Part shown: positions 28,909 to 38,266 of the stretch, piece after piece
Numbering within the stretch: position 1 is the stretch's first letter
Layout of the letters: every line of letters begins with the position of its first letter
Program-made: the position numbers and the translations under genes
The notes under the pieces: model-generated
What the model was told of the DNA's origin: nothing
What the model saw: the letters and a program-made list of their open reading frames with translations, nothing else
The model's database searches: none
Assembly (NCBI RefSeq): GCF_008329605.1
Contig: NZ_NPKO01000010.1
Coordinates: 221,357 to 285,356 of the forward strand
Length of the DNA: 64,000 bases
Direction: 5' to 3'
Source: Mycolicibacterium sp. P9-64
Lineage (GTDB): Bacteria > Actinomycetota > Actinomycetes > Mycobacteriales > Mycobacteriaceae

Positions 28909-30825
28909 CTAGTCGGTCTCCCCGAACGTCTCGGGATCCGCCAGCGGAATCACCAGACGTGACGGTGTCGGGCCGCCCTGCTTCACCCGGTAGACCCCGC
29001 CGAGCAATGCCTGCTGCGCCGGCTTCGTTGGCACCAATTGTGGGAAGTCGTACGTCGTGATCGTCAGTCGTAGAAGGTGATTCGGTGCGATCAAGGCCGC
29101 GGTCGGGAAGACCTCGATGTCGTAGCGCGTCAACTCGCCGGGCACTACTGGCTGCTCCGCCGCCTGGGAGCTGACGTGATGGGGGCGCAGTACGGTGCCG
29201 TCGGGCAGATACCAGGTTCGCTCGGGGTCGAGCGTGCGATGCGAACCGAGCAGTGCACCCTCGGTCAGGGGCCGGCTGGCGCCGTCGGGAGCCACGTCGT
29301 CGAGGTGCGCCACCCACAGGGTCTCCCTGGTGGTGGCCGTCGCGTGCACGGTCAACGTGATCGGCCCGGCGATGAGCTTGGGGGATTCGAACGCCTCCGT
29401 GGTGTAGACCAGCGCCTCACGCTGCAGCCGCCGATTGTCGAGGTCGTAGCGGATGGGCCTGCCGCTGCGCGAGGCGAGATAGCTGGTCATGCCAAGGCTC
29501 CACTGCTCGAGGCTGCGCCCCGCGACCGGGCCGCGTCGGACGTAGTTCAGCGTGGCCTCGGTCTCGGTCGAGTCGGGTTCTGCTGCCAGCCGATTTGCCG
29601 CCGACAGATGCAAGCGGGTGGGCGTCGCGTCGGGGAACGGGTATTCGTTGCTGCGGAACCACTGAGCGCTGCCGATGGGCTGGAACACCGCCGGAGGTCC
29701 GGACACCGCTGCCCCGGGCTCGTCCTTGAGCCATTGGTCGAACCAGCGCAACTGCAGGGCATTGAGGTGCAGTCCGTCGAAGTCCGACACGTGATACCAG
29801 GGGCCCATCAGCAGCCGAAAACGATCCGACACCTGCTGACCGGGCTCCATCGGCGCGTCGACGGGCCGCCCCGCGGCGGCGTTCTGCAGTGCGGCGTAGT
29901 TCAGTGGCGCGCCACGTTGAAAGGCGTCGTGCCAGCCGCCGACGAGGAAGACCGCCACCCCGTTGGCCACGATGTTCGACAACACCGCGCCAGGGCGCAT
30001 GTTGTCCCAGAACGGTCCGTCGAACGCGGGCTCCCCGCCACGGGCGGCCTCAGCGGCGAGCGTCCGGAAGTACGCCCGTTGGGCACGCCCGCGCCGCCGC
30101 ACCTCGGCGACCCCGCCTGCGCGTGGCCGGGGGTGGCCGCCGCGCGACGCGAACTCCAGTGTCGGGTTGATCAGGTTGAGCAGCGAGTAGGTCGCTCCGT
30201 ACGCCCGCACCGTGCGCATGTGCGGAATGCCGCCCATGGTCGTGGCGTCGCGGTAGAAGTCGTTGGCTGCCATCACCGGGAAGATGGCCTTCAGCGGAGA
30301 GTCCGGTCCGACGGCGGCCGCGGTGAAGAGCTGGTTGATCCCGAGATAGGAGATGCCGAACATCCCGACGCGTCCGTTGGAGTTCGGCAGCTGTGACGCC
30401 CACTCGACGAGGTCGACACCGTCCCGGGCCTGCTCGGGCCCGAACATCTCGAACGCACCGCCCGAGGCCCCGGTGCCGCGCACGTCCGCCATGACCTCGA
30501 TGTAGCCGCGCCGGATCAGGTACGCCGTCGCGCCACCGCCGATCTGGGCGGCGGGCGGTGGCGCCTTCTTTCCGTATGGCGTCATCGACAGCAGCACCGG
30601 GAACGGCCCGGTCGCTGCGTCGCCGGTCGCCGGGTCGGTCGGGTAGTGGATGTCGGCACGCAACATGATGCCGTCGCTCATCCGTACCGCGACATTGTGG
30701 CGAATACCGATGCCGTACTTGGCAGGCCCGGGTTCGAAGGGCGGCGTCAGTGGTGAAGCACTGGTTCGCCGCGGAATACGCCTCGTCGTCGAGCCGGCCC
30801 CCCGGCGCGGTACACGCAATTTCAT
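28909..30825 (-). CDS. CocE/NonD family hydrolase (X-Pro dipeptidyl-peptidase-like)
   Basis: 638 residues. Alpha/beta hydrolase domain with catalytic Ser in MFGISYLGINQ, Asp in VGGWHDAFQ and His in GPWYHVSDF, followed by the jelly-roll C-terminal domain (about 420-630). PFPVLLSMTPYGKK and VMADVRGTGASGG are family landmarks. Hydrolyses esters or amides, as in cocaine esterase or glutaryl-7-ACA acylase. No clear signal peptide. It lies 58 bases downstream of the molybdenum-hydroxylase operon on the same strand and may be its last gene. Confidence 0.9.
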   Translation of the reverse strand: MKLRVPRRGAGSTTRRIPRRTSASPLTPPFEPGPAKYGIGIRHNVAVRMSDGIMLRADIHYPTDPATGDAATGPFPVLLSMTPYGKKAPPPAAQIGGGATAYLIRRGYIEVMADVRGTGASGGAFEMFGPEQARDGVDLVEWASQLPNSNGRVGMFGISYLGINQLFTAAAVGPDSPLKAIFPVMAANDFYRDATTMGGIPHMRTVRAYGATYSLLNLINPTLEFASRGGHPRPRAGGVAEVRRRGRAQRAYFRTLAAEAARGGEPAFDGPFWDNMRPGAVLSNIVANGVAVFLVGGWHDAFQRGAPLNYAALQNAAAGRPVDAPMEPGQQVSDRFRLLMGPWYHVSDFDGLHLNALQLRWFDQWLKDEPGAAVSGPPAVFQPIGSAQWFRSNEYPFPDATPTRLHLSAANRLAAEPDSTETEATLNYVRRGPVAGRSLEQWSLGMTSYLASRSGRPIRYDLDNRRLQREALVYTTEAFESPKLIAGPITLTVHATATTRETLWVAHLDDVAPDGASRPLTEGALLGSHRTLDPERTWYLPDGTVLRPHHVSSQAAEQPVVPGELTRYDIEVFPTAALIAPNHLLRLTITTYDFPQLVPTKPAQQALLGGVYRVKQGGPTPSRLVIPLADPETFGETD

Positions 30826-30883
30826 CCCCCGACGGTATGACGAGGCCGTTGGCGTGGCGCACGGCGGGGTTACCGGAGGCCGG

Positions 30884-31876
30884 TCAAGTCAGCGTCGGCC
30901 CGCTCGCCACCGTCAACGCCCGTACCACGCTGTGCATGCCAAGGTCGACCTTGAAACCGTTCTGGCTCAGCGGATGTGCTCCTGCCATCGCGAGCCGCGC
31001 CGCCTGCCGGAACGCCTCCTGGTTGGGCTGTTTCCCGATGAGGCTGTCTTCGGCCTCGGCGACGCGCCATGGCATCGCGGCGACGCCACCCATCCCGATG
31101 GCAGCGGCACGGATCGTGTCGTCGACGATGCGAAGTCCGGCCGCCACCGACACGAGGGCGAATGCGTAGCTGTGCCGATCGCGGACCTTCAGATACCAGG
31201 AGTGCTCGCCGTAGGGCGACGGGGGCAGCTCGATACCGACGATCAGCTCGGCGGGATGCAGGGTGTTGTCGCGCTCCGGCGCGTCGCCGGGCAACCGGAA
31301 GAACTCGACGATGGGAATCACTCGGACCCCATCGGGCCCGTGCAGGTGCACGCTCGCGTCGAGGATGGCCAGCGCGACCGCCATGTCCGAGGGGTGGATC
31401 GCGACGCAGGCATCGCTGGACCCGAAGATGGCGTGCTCGCGGTTGAAGCCGTCCCTCGCCGCGCAGCCGGAGCCCGCCACCCGCTTGTTGCATTGTGCGA
31501 AGGCAACTTCCATGAAGTACGGACAGCGCGTGCGCTGTAGCAGGTTTCCGCCCGCGGTGGCCATGTTCCGCAGCTGCGTGGTGGCGCCGGACAGGATCGC
31601 CTGCGACAGCACCGGGTACTGCGAGCGGATCAGCGGATGGTTGGCGATGGCGCTGTTGGTGACGCTCGTTTCGATGATCACCCCGCCGGCCTCGGTGGCG
31701 GAGATGTTCGTGAGTCCGAGTCGGCGGAGATCGACGAGCGCCGGAGGTGCCTCCACACCGCCCTTCATCAGATCCAGCAGATTGGTGCCGCCTGCGTAGT
31801 ACTTGCCGCCGGTCGACACCACGCTGCTGATGGCACCTTCGACGGTGGTCGCATGCTCGAACTCGAAGGTCTTCAC
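30884..31876 (-). CDS. Molybdenum hydroxylase, FAD-binding subunit (PaoB/YagS-like)
   Basis: 330 residues from the GTG that overlaps the 2Fe-2S subunit stop. FAD-binding domain of the CO dehydrogenase/xanthine oxidase family: YYAGGTNLLDLMKGG and TTQLRNMATAGGNLLQ. A cysteine set in RCPYFMEVAFAQCNKR and GSGCAARDG corresponds to the extra 4Fe-4S cluster reported in PaoB, and is absent from many homologues. Transfers electrons from the iron-sulfur centres to an acceptor. Confidence 0.92.
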   Translation of the reverse strand: MKTFEFEHATTVEGAISSVVSTGGKYYAGGTNLLDLMKGGVEAPPALVDLRRLGLTNISATEAGGVIIETSVTNSAIANHPLIRSQYPVLSQAILSGATTQLRNMATAGGNLLQRTRCPYFMEVAFAQCNKRVAGSGCAARDGFNREHAIFGSSDACVAIHPSDMAVALAILDASVHLHGPDGVRVIPIVEFFRLPGDAPERDNTLHPAELIVGIELPPSPYGEHSWYLKVRDRHSYAFALVSVAAGLRIVDDTIRAAAIGMGGVAAMPWRVAEAEDSLIGKQPNQEAFRQAARLAMAGAHPLSQNGFKVDLGMHSVVRALTVASGPTLT

Positions 31877-32427
31877 GCCGTGCCCCTTTCGGCCGCGGTG
31901 CCCTTGTCGACCACGGCGGCGATCGCCTCGATGATGTTGGCGTAGGCTCCGCACCGGCAGATGTTGCCCGCCATGCGTTCGCGAATCTCGCTGTCGGTCA
32001 GTGTTGCCGGGCCGTTGCAGACCGTCTCGCGGCCGCATTCGAACGACACCGTCGACAGGTCGCCCCTGGCGTGTTCCCGCAGCAGTGCATGCGCCGAGGA
32101 GATCTGCCCCGACGTGCAGTAGCCGCACTGAAAACCGTCGTGCTCGACGAACGCCTCCTGCAGGGGGTCGAGGTCGGCCTCGGTGCCGATGCCTTCGATC
32201 GTCCGGACCTCACAGCCGTTGATCGACGCGGCCAACGTCAGGCAGCTGACCACGCGCTCGTCGTCGACCGAGACGGTGCAGGCGCCGCAGAGTCCGTGGT
32301 CGCAGCCCTTCTTGGTACCCGTCAGGTGCAGTCGCTCTCGCAGCAGGTCCAGCAGAGTCGACCGGATGTCGGCGGTCACCGTGCGGGACTCGCCGTTGAC
32401 GTGCAGGGTGATGACGTGCCCGCTCAT
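31873..32427 (-). CDS. Molybdenum hydroxylase, 2Fe-2S subunit (PaoA/YagT-like)
   Basis: 184 residues. Plant-type ferredoxin cluster GCDHGLCGACTV...SCLT, then the second cluster CGYCTSGQ...GNICRCGAYANI. Unlike E. coli PaoA it has no Tat signal, so the enzyme should be cytoplasmic. There is a small insertion near residues 130-145 (SFECGRETVCNGPATL) with two more Cys. Overlaps both neighbours by four bases. Confidence 0.95.
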   Translation of the reverse strand: MSGHVITLHVNGESRTVTADIRSTLLDLLRERLHLTGTKKGCDHGLCGACTVSVDDERVVSCLTLAASINGCEVRTIEGIGTEADLDPLQEAFVEHDGFQCGYCTSGQISSAHALLREHARGDLSTVSFECGRETVCNGPATLTDSEIRERMAGNICRCGAYANIIEAIAAVVDKGTAAERGTA

Positions 32428-34700
32428 CGGGAGCCCTCCTGGTCGAACGGAGCCATCAGATTCTCCAGAGTGATCGGCAAGTCGCGCAGTCGTTTACCGG
32501 TGGCGTGGAAGATGGCATTGCTGATCGCAGCGGGCACCCCGCACGTCCCGATCTCGCCGATACCGCGGACGCCGATGGGATTCAGCGCATAGTCGGGCAC
32601 CTCGACGAAACCGATGTCGAAGTCAGGCCGGTCGGCGTGAGTGGGCAGGTAGTACTCGCCGATCAACTGGGCAGTGTGCTCGTCGTAGGGCACCTGCTCG
32701 AGCAGTGCCATTCCCACGCCGAACGTGATGCCTCCCATCACTTGGTTGCGTGCGAGCTTGGGGTTGAGGACTCGGCCACAGTCCATGACGGCCACCCACC
32801 GAACCACACTGGCGCGTCCGATGGCCTCGTCGACTTCGACCTCGCAGAAGTGGGCGCCGAACGACTGTGACACCGGTCCATCCGCATTGGGGCCGGTGCT
32901 GGTGACGACGAAGTTCAGGGCGTCGAGCGGCATCGACCGCAGGCAGTCGGCGACCGGCACCACGGCCCCGTCGCGGGCGGAAACGGTGCCGCCGGCAACG
33001 GTAAGGTCTGCGGAATCCGCACCGGTGAAGGGCGATTCGGGATGCTCGACCAAGAGGCCCAGGAATCGCGACCGCCACTCGGTAGCGGCCTGATGTACGG
33101 CGGAGCCGACCGTCGCCGTCGTCTGTGAGGCGCCGCTGTAGGGGGCGTCCGGGAACAGCGAGTCACCGGAATCGAAGGTGACCTGGTTCAGCGCGAGACC
33201 CGTCGCCTCGGCCGCCACCTGGGTCATCACCGTCCGCACCCCATTGCCCACTTCATGTGTGGCGGAAGCGAATCCGACCAATCCGTTCGCGCCGGTGATC
33301 ACCCGACAGCCCGCGGGCATCCGGCGGCCCGGATAGGTTGCGGTGGCCATGCCCCACCCGACCAGGACATCCCCGCGGGTCAGCGAGCGCGGAGCCATCG
33401 GTCGCCCGAACCAGCCGAACCGCTCGGCACCCTGCAGATGGCACTCCCGCAGGTGCTTGCCCGACCAGGCTCGGCCGCTGGCCTGGTCGAGGTGAGTGTC
33501 ATTGCGGAGCCGTAGCTCCAGCGGATCGGTGCCCGTGGCATAGGCCAATTCGTCCATCGCGACCTCGAGCGCGAACAGCCCGGGTGCCTCCCCGGGACCC
33601 CGCATGAAACATGGTGTCGGCGCGTTGATCCGGGCCACCGTATGCGATGTCACCAGCCGCGGCGACTCATAGAGGAATCGAGCCGAGAGTCCGACGGGCT
33701 CACAGAAGTGCGCGACGGTGGACGTCGCGGTCAGGGTGTGCTGCTCGGTGCTGATGATCCGTGCGTCGCCGTCGGCCACCAGACTCAGGTACTGCTCGGT
33801 TGGGGGGCGGTGGCCGGTGGAGGAGAACATCTGGTCCCGCGTCAGCACCAGCTTCACCGGGCGCTGCACCTCGCGGGCCGCGACGGCGCAGAGTGCGACG
33901 TGCATCCAGAGAAAGCTCTTCGAACCGAAGGCCCCACCCACTAGAGGCGCCAGGATCCGAATGTTCTGTTCGGGAAGTCCGAGATAGGCCGCGAGTGCCG
34001 TGCGTTCACCGGTGATCCATCGGGTGCTGTCATGCACCACGAGGACGTCACCGTCCCACTGCGCAAGCGTGGATGACAGTTCGATCGGATAGTGCGCGTT
34101 GATCGGTGTGGTGTACCGAGCGGAAACCCTTGTCGCACCCATTGGTTCGTCGTCGGCACCGCGGCGGTCCTGCAGTTTCTCCTCGTCGAGCTTGACGAAG
34201 TGATCCGGCTGGTAGCTGCCGTGGCGGATCTGGCCGTCCTTTTCGTCGGGTGCAGCCGGTTGCGCCATGACCTCAGCTGGCGAGAGTTGCGGCGGCAACG
34301 TCTCGTAGTCGAGGTCGAAGAGCGACGCTGCGAACACGGCGTTCTCCAGGGTGTCGGCGACGACGACGGCCATGTGCTGACCGACGTGCTGGACCGTGAG
34401 GTCCGACAGTGGGGGCCGGCGTTCCAGCGGCAGGTCGTAGGTCAGCTCGTGGGGCAGGGTGTGCAGCGGCGGACAGTTCAGCGGGGTCAGCACGGTGAGC
34501 ACGCCGGGTGCCGATGACGCCCTGGCCGCACTCAGCTCGAGAGATTCGCGGGTGACGACACCGTGCGGGATCTCCGACTGAACGATGGTCGCGTGTGTCA
34601 CTCCGGCGATCACGGTGTCGGCCGCGTAGAGCGCTGCCCCGGTGACCTTCTCACGAGCCTCCACGCGGTTCACCGACCGGTTTGGCCCCTCGTCGGTCAT
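32424..34700 (-). CDS. Molybdenum hydroxylase, molybdopterin-binding large subunit (PaoC/xanthine dehydrogenase-like)
   Basis: 758 residues from the ATG overlapping the monooxygenase stop. It carries the substrate and Moco site of an aldehyde or N-heterocycle hydroxylase. Visible are VGGAFGSKSFLW, RGPGEAPGLFALEVAMDELA, DSLFPDAPYSGASQTTATVG and the catalytic Glu near the end in GVRGIGEIGTCGVPAA. Oxidises an aldehyde or hydroxylates a heteroaromatic ring carbon next to nitrogen with water as oxygen source. Its operon with a dihydroxypyridine-type monooxygenase favours the second role. Confidence 0.93.
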   Translation of the reverse strand: MTDEGPNRSVNRVEAREKVTGAALYAADTVIAGVTHATIVQSEIPHGVVTRESLELSAARASSAPGVLTVLTPLNCPPLHTLPHELTYDLPLERRPPLSDLTVQHVGQHMAVVVADTLENAVFAASLFDLDYETLPPQLSPAEVMAQPAAPDEKDGQIRHGSYQPDHFVKLDEEKLQDRRGADDEPMGATRVSARYTTPINAHYPIELSSTLAQWDGDVLVVHDSTRWITGERTALAAYLGLPEQNIRILAPLVGGAFGSKSFLWMHVALCAVAAREVQRPVKLVLTRDQMFSSTGHRPPTEQYLSLVADGDARIISTEQHTLTATSTVAHFCEPVGLSARFLYESPRLVTSHTVARINAPTPCFMRGPGEAPGLFALEVAMDELAYATGTDPLELRLRNDTHLDQASGRAWSGKHLRECHLQGAERFGWFGRPMAPRSLTRGDVLVGWGMATATYPGRRMPAGCRVITGANGLVGFASATHEVGNGVRTVMTQVAAEATGLALNQVTFDSGDSLFPDAPYSGASQTTATVGSAVHQAATEWRSRFLGLLVEHPESPFTGADSADLTVAGGTVSARDGAVVPVADCLRSMPLDALNFVVTSTGPNADGPVSQSFGAHFCEVEVDEAIGRASVVRWVAVMDCGRVLNPKLARNQVMGGITFGVGMALLEQVPYDEHTAQLIGEYYLPTHADRPDFDIGFVEVPDYALNPIGVRGIGEIGTCGVPAAISNAIFHATGKRLRDLPITLENLMAPFDQEGSR

Positions 34701-35872
34701 GTTCGGCCCGCCTTTCGATTCTCGGACAGGAACTGCGGTCCCGCCGTGCCGAGCGACGATTGCGCCGCGAGCCTGATCCCGTGCCCCGCCACCGCGGTGA
34801 GGTGCGAGAGGCGAAGCGCTTCCCACTGTTTCAGCATCCGCGGAAGCTCGCCATACGAATCGGCGCCACGAAGAGCGCGCGCCAGGTCGGCGGCGTCACC
34901 GAAAGCCTTCGACGTGCCCGATGCCGTGTGCGGCCGGACGGTGCCCGCGGCGTCGCCGATCAGCACCGCGTGGTCACCCGTCATCGTGGCCGGCGGTACG
35001 TCGAACACCGGCTGCATGAAGACTGCTGAGTGTTCCACCAACTCGGCGAATCGGGGTGGCAGCTCTTCGTGGCCAAGCGCCTGCAGCCGACTGATCGTGC
35101 CGGGGGTCAGCTCTCCCGGCGGGACGAAGTGATCGAACCGCCGGCCCGAGTTTCCCGTCAACAACCGTGGCAGCTCGGACTCCGGGATGTTGACGTACCA
35201 GACCCAGTTCACCCGCCGTGAGCCCGGCTCGAGCTCACCACTAGCGCCGGGCACCAGGTAACACAGCAGTTGCAGCCCTGGCACGGCGAACATGGTGAAG
35301 CGCTCGGCGAGCAGGTCGACCAGGTGTGACGGCAGGGTGGCCTCCGGTTCGAGCCCACGGAAGGCGACATAGCCCGAATAGGTTGCAGCGCCGGGGATGT
35401 TCAGCAGGGACCGCACTGTCGACCCGACCCCATCGGCGCCCACCACGACGTCTCCGACCGCATTTGACCCGGCTGCGAACCCGACCGTCACGTCATCGCC
35501 GTGAACTCGCATCGACGCCAACTCGCTGTCCAGGAGGTAACACCCGGCGGGCAGTGGCTCCCGCAGTGCGGCATACAGGGTGTCCCAGGCGGTCATCCAC
35601 TGGGGTGCGTCATACCGGTTGAGACTGCCGTCGCGGTGCAGTTGCTGGCGTTCGCGAAGCAGCACGCTCACCGATGGCACCGATCGACCGAGGCGGCCCA
35701 GCAGTGACTCGACCTCGGGTTGCATGACGATCCCCGCGCCACGGGGCTGCGTGCGGTCCACGGATCGCTCGAAGACGGTGACCTCGGCCCCAATGGAGAT
35801 GAGCTCGTGCGTGGCGGCCAACCCCCCGACCGATCCGCCGATCACCAGCGCCGTGACCGGTGTGGCGATCAC
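34697..35872 (-). CDS. FAD-dependent monooxygenase (2,6-dihydroxypyridine 3-monooxygenase-like), copy 1
   Basis: 391 residues. Single-component flavoprotein hydroxylase using NAD(P)H and O2. Dinucleotide fold VIGGSVGGLAAT, DG motif VVGADGVGSTVR, and the FAD ribityl motif VLIGDAAGTVRPHTASGTSKA; the RPH in this motif and YSGYVAFRG and RVNWVWYVNI are features of dihydroxypyridine hydroxylase (DHPH). Overlaps both the ABC ATPase and the molybdenum-hydroxylase large subunit by four bases. Probably hydroxylates a pyridine-type ring after the molybdenum enzyme. Confidence 0.87.
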   Translation of the reverse strand: MIATPVTALVIGGSVGGLAATHELISIGAEVTVFERSVDRTQPRGAGIVMQPEVESLLGRLGRSVPSVSVLLRERQQLHRDGSLNRYDAPQWMTAWDTLYAALREPLPAGCYLLDSELASMRVHGDDVTVGFAAGSNAVGDVVVGADGVGSTVRSLLNIPGAATYSGYVAFRGLEPEATLPSHLVDLLAERFTMFAVPGLQLLCYLVPGASGELEPGSRRVNWVWYVNIPESELPRLLTGNSGRRFDHFVPPGELTPGTISRLQALGHEELPPRFAELVEHSAVFMQPVFDVPPATMTGDHAVLIGDAAGTVRPHTASGTSKAFGDAADLARALRGADSYGELPRMLKQWEALRLSHLTAVAGHGIRLAAQSSLGTAGPQFLSENRKAGRT

Positions 35873-36609
35873 GCTGCCGCCTTCTCCAACGTCTCGAAAC
35901 GGGCGAGTACCTCCGCCTGCAGCAGCGCGACGTCTGGATCGGAGGCCCGTCGGGGACGGGGCAGGTCGACGTCGATGGTTTCGTGGATGCGACCGCCCGG
36001 TGCGAGAACGACGATTCGGTCGGATAGCTGGACCGCTTCGGTGACGTCGTGGGTCACGAACATCACCGTGCGCCTCGACTCGAGCCAGATTCGCTCGAGA
36101 TGCTCCCGCAGGTTGCGCGAGGTCATGGCGTCGAGATGGCTGAACGGCTCATCCATCAGCAGGACGTCCGGTTCGACGGCGAAGGCGCGGGCGATGCCGA
36201 TGCGCTGCTGCTGGCCTCCTGAGAGTTGCGAGGGGAAACGGTCGGCGACGTGGGCCAGACCCACCAGGTCCAGATAGTGCAGTGCGCGCTTCTCCCAGCC
36301 GCTGCGTTCCCGCTGCACGAAGCCGAGGTTCTGCATGACGGTGCGCCAGGGCAACAACCGGGGGTCTTGGAAGACGTAGCCCACCTTTGCCTTTCGGTCA
36401 CCTTCGGTCAGTGTGACGGAACCGCCCGAGTGTGATTCGATGCCTGCGACGATGTTGAGCAGGGTGCTCTTGCCGCTGCCGGACGGGCCGACGATGGAGA
36501 CGAACTGCTCACCGGAGATGGTGAGGTCGATACCGTCGAGCACCTGGGTCTGGTTGCCGCGATTGTCGTGGTAGGTCTTGACGAGCCCGTCGATGACGAT
36601 GGAGGCCAT
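35869..36609 (-). CDS. ABC importer ATP-binding protein (nitrate/sulfonate/taurine type)
   Basis: 246 residues, SsuB/TauB type. Walker A GPSGSGKST, Q-loop FQDPRLLPWRTV, signature LSGGQQQRIGIARAF, Walker B VLLMDEPFSHLD and H-loop FVTHDVTEAV. FQDPRLLPW is diagnostic for this importer class. AAAGG lies upstream of the ATG. Powers the two upstream permeases. Confidence 0.94.
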   Translation of the reverse strand: MASIVIDGLVKTYHDNRGNQTQVLDGIDLTISGEQFVSIVGPSGSGKSTLLNIVAGIESHSGGSVTLTEGDRKAKVGYVFQDPRLLPWRTVMQNLGFVQRERSGWEKRALHYLDLVGLAHVADRFPSQLSGGQQQRIGIARAFAVEPDVLLMDEPFSHLDAMTSRNLREHLERIWLESRRTVMFVTHDVTEAVQLSDRIVVLAPGGRIHETIDVDLPRPRRASDPDVALLQAEVLARFETLEKAAA

Positions 36610-36647
36610 GGTGCAATCCTTTCAGAGGTTTGAGATCGGGGGGCGAA

Positions 36648-37454
36648 TTAGGCTCGGCGCCAACGGGTTGCGCGATTCTCCACCCATCCCAACACCTGGT
36701 TGACGATGATCAGGAACGCGATGAACAGCAACACCCAGGCGAGGAAGCCGTCGAGTTGGTTGGCGTCGTACCAGTAGCGGGCCCGCCAGCCGACGCCGGA
36801 GGTGGCGCCGAACCATTCGGCGAGCAGCAGGCCGTTCCAGGCGCTCATGATCGCGAAGCGCACGGCGGCGATCGTCGAGCCGGCCACTGCAGGCGCGATG
36901 ACGTTGCGCAGTACATCGGCGCGGCCAACCCCGAACGCGCGGGCCATCAGCATGGTCTCGGCCGGAATCGCACGGACGGCCTTGGCGATGTTGACGATCA
37001 CGAAGGGCAGCCCGCAGAGGAAGACCGTGGTGACCGGTGTGAGCCAGCCGAATCCGAACCACATGGTGGTCAGCAGGGCCCAGATGACGGCCGGTATCGC
37101 CAGTCCCGCCATCGTCAGGTCGGTGAGCGCGTAGTCCGCGATCCGCGACAGCCCCATCGCGACGCCGAGGCCGGCGCCGACCAGCAGTGCCGCCACCAGG
37201 CCGAGCAGGAACCGGTTCATGCTCACGGCGAGGTTGGTCCACAGCTCACCGTCCGCGCTCTCCGAACCGAGCCGTGCGAAGGTGTCCGCCATCGACGGGA
37301 CGCGGTGACCGAAGACGACGGCGAGCTGCCAGACCGCCAGCATGGTCAGCACCGATGCCGTCCACGCGGCCGCCGAGGTCAGCTGGGAACTGGCGTGCCG
37401 CCGCCACGCGGGGCGTGCGGCCTTCCGGTCTGCCCGAGCAGCGGTGAGGGTCAT
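36648..37454 (-). CDS. ABC importer permease (nitrate/sulfonate/taurine type)
   Basis: 268 residues from the ATG overlapping the first permease's stop (ATGA). SsuC-like, around six membrane segments; EAA-type loop AFGVGRADVLRNVIAPA and the helical WNGLLLAEWFGATSGVGW that follows. The longer frame to 37754 only reads through the neighbour. Partner of the 37451-38266 permease. Confidence 0.92.
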   Translation of the reverse strand: MTLTAARADRKAARPAWRRHASSQLTSAAAWTASVLTMLAVWQLAVVFGHRVPSMADTFARLGSESADGELWTNLAVSMNRFLLGLVAALLVGAGLGVAMGLSRIADYALTDLTMAGLAIPAVIWALLTTMWFGFGWLTPVTTVFLCGLPFVIVNIAKAVRAIPAETMLMARAFGVGRADVLRNVIAPAVAGSTIAAVRFAIMSAWNGLLLAEWFGATSGVGWRARYWYDANQLDGFLAWVLLFIAFLIIVNQVLGWVENRATRWRRA

Positions 37455-38266
37455 GCCAGTTCCTTTCTCCACGCGAACAGACGGTGCTCGAGGGACCCGA
37501 GGCCGCGTTCGATCAAGACCATCACGATGACGAAAAGCATTGTCCAGGCGAGCATGTCGTCGACCTGGAACTCTTGGTAGGCCTTGCGGATCATGAACCC
37601 GACACCGTTCTGGGCGCCGAAGACCTCGGTGAGTGCCTCCACCTTCCACGCCATCGCGAACCCGTACCGCACGCCGACCAGGACGAAGGCGCTGACGGCA
37701 GGCAGGTAAACGTGGCGCAGGACGTCTCGTGGTGAGCGTTCGAAGGCCTCGCACATTCGCAGCAAGTCACCGTCGACCGAGCGAACACCTTCGGCGACGT
37801 TGATCGCGATGAACGGTACTGCCACCAATGCGGACACGACGATCGGTCCACCTGGTCCGACCCCGAAGATCACCAGGGCGAAGACGGCGTAGGTCAGGCC
37901 GGGGACGTTGCCGAGAACGAACATCGGCAGCGAGAGATAGGAATTCATGAACGAGCTGCGACCCATGAGGAACCCGAGCGGGAGGCCCGCTGCCACCGCG
38001 AGTGCAAAACCGGCTCCGATCTTGGCGAGGGTGGTCGCGAAGTTGCTGGCCGCCTCACCCGAGGCGACGATGTCGATCACCCGGGCGAAGACTTCCAGCG
38101 GGCGGGGCACGATGTTGTCGTCGATCGCGGCCGCCACCACCGCCCACGCCACCAGGGCCGCGGCCAGCGTGGCAAGGGAGATGGCCCAACGGGCGGTCTG
38201 CCGACTGCGCGGTGCCGAAGTTGCAGACGTTGGTTTCAGCTGTGGTGCAGCGGTGTTCGTGCTCAT
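37451..38266 (-). CDS. ABC importer permease (nitrate/sulfonate/taurine type)
   Basis: 271 residues; ATG 38266 overlaps the stop of the substrate-binding gene. Around six membrane segments, EAA loop AFERSPRDVLRHVYLPA and WKVEALTEVFGAQNGVGFM. Two different permeases in one importer of this class imply a heterodimer; most taurine-type systems use one. Confidence 0.92.
   Translation of the reverse strand: MSTNTAAPQLKPTSATSAPRSRQTARWAISLATLAAALVAWAVVAAAIDDNIVPRPLEVFARVIDIVASGEAASNFATTLAKIGAGFALAVAAGLPLGFLMGRSSFMNSYLSLPMFVLGNVPGLTYAVFALVIFGVGPGGPIVVSALVAVPFIAINVAEGVRSVDGDLLRMCEAFERSPRDVLRHVYLPAVSAFVLVGVRYGFAMAWKVEALTEVFGAQNGVGFMIRKAYQEFQVDDMLAWTMLFVIVMVLIERGLGSLEHRLFAWRKELA

Noticed and set aside
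29077..30396. A 439-codon plus-strand frame over the CocE/NonD gene
   Set aside because: Antisense to a hydrolase with complete Ser/Asp/His motifs; Arg- and Gly-rich with no recognisable domain.
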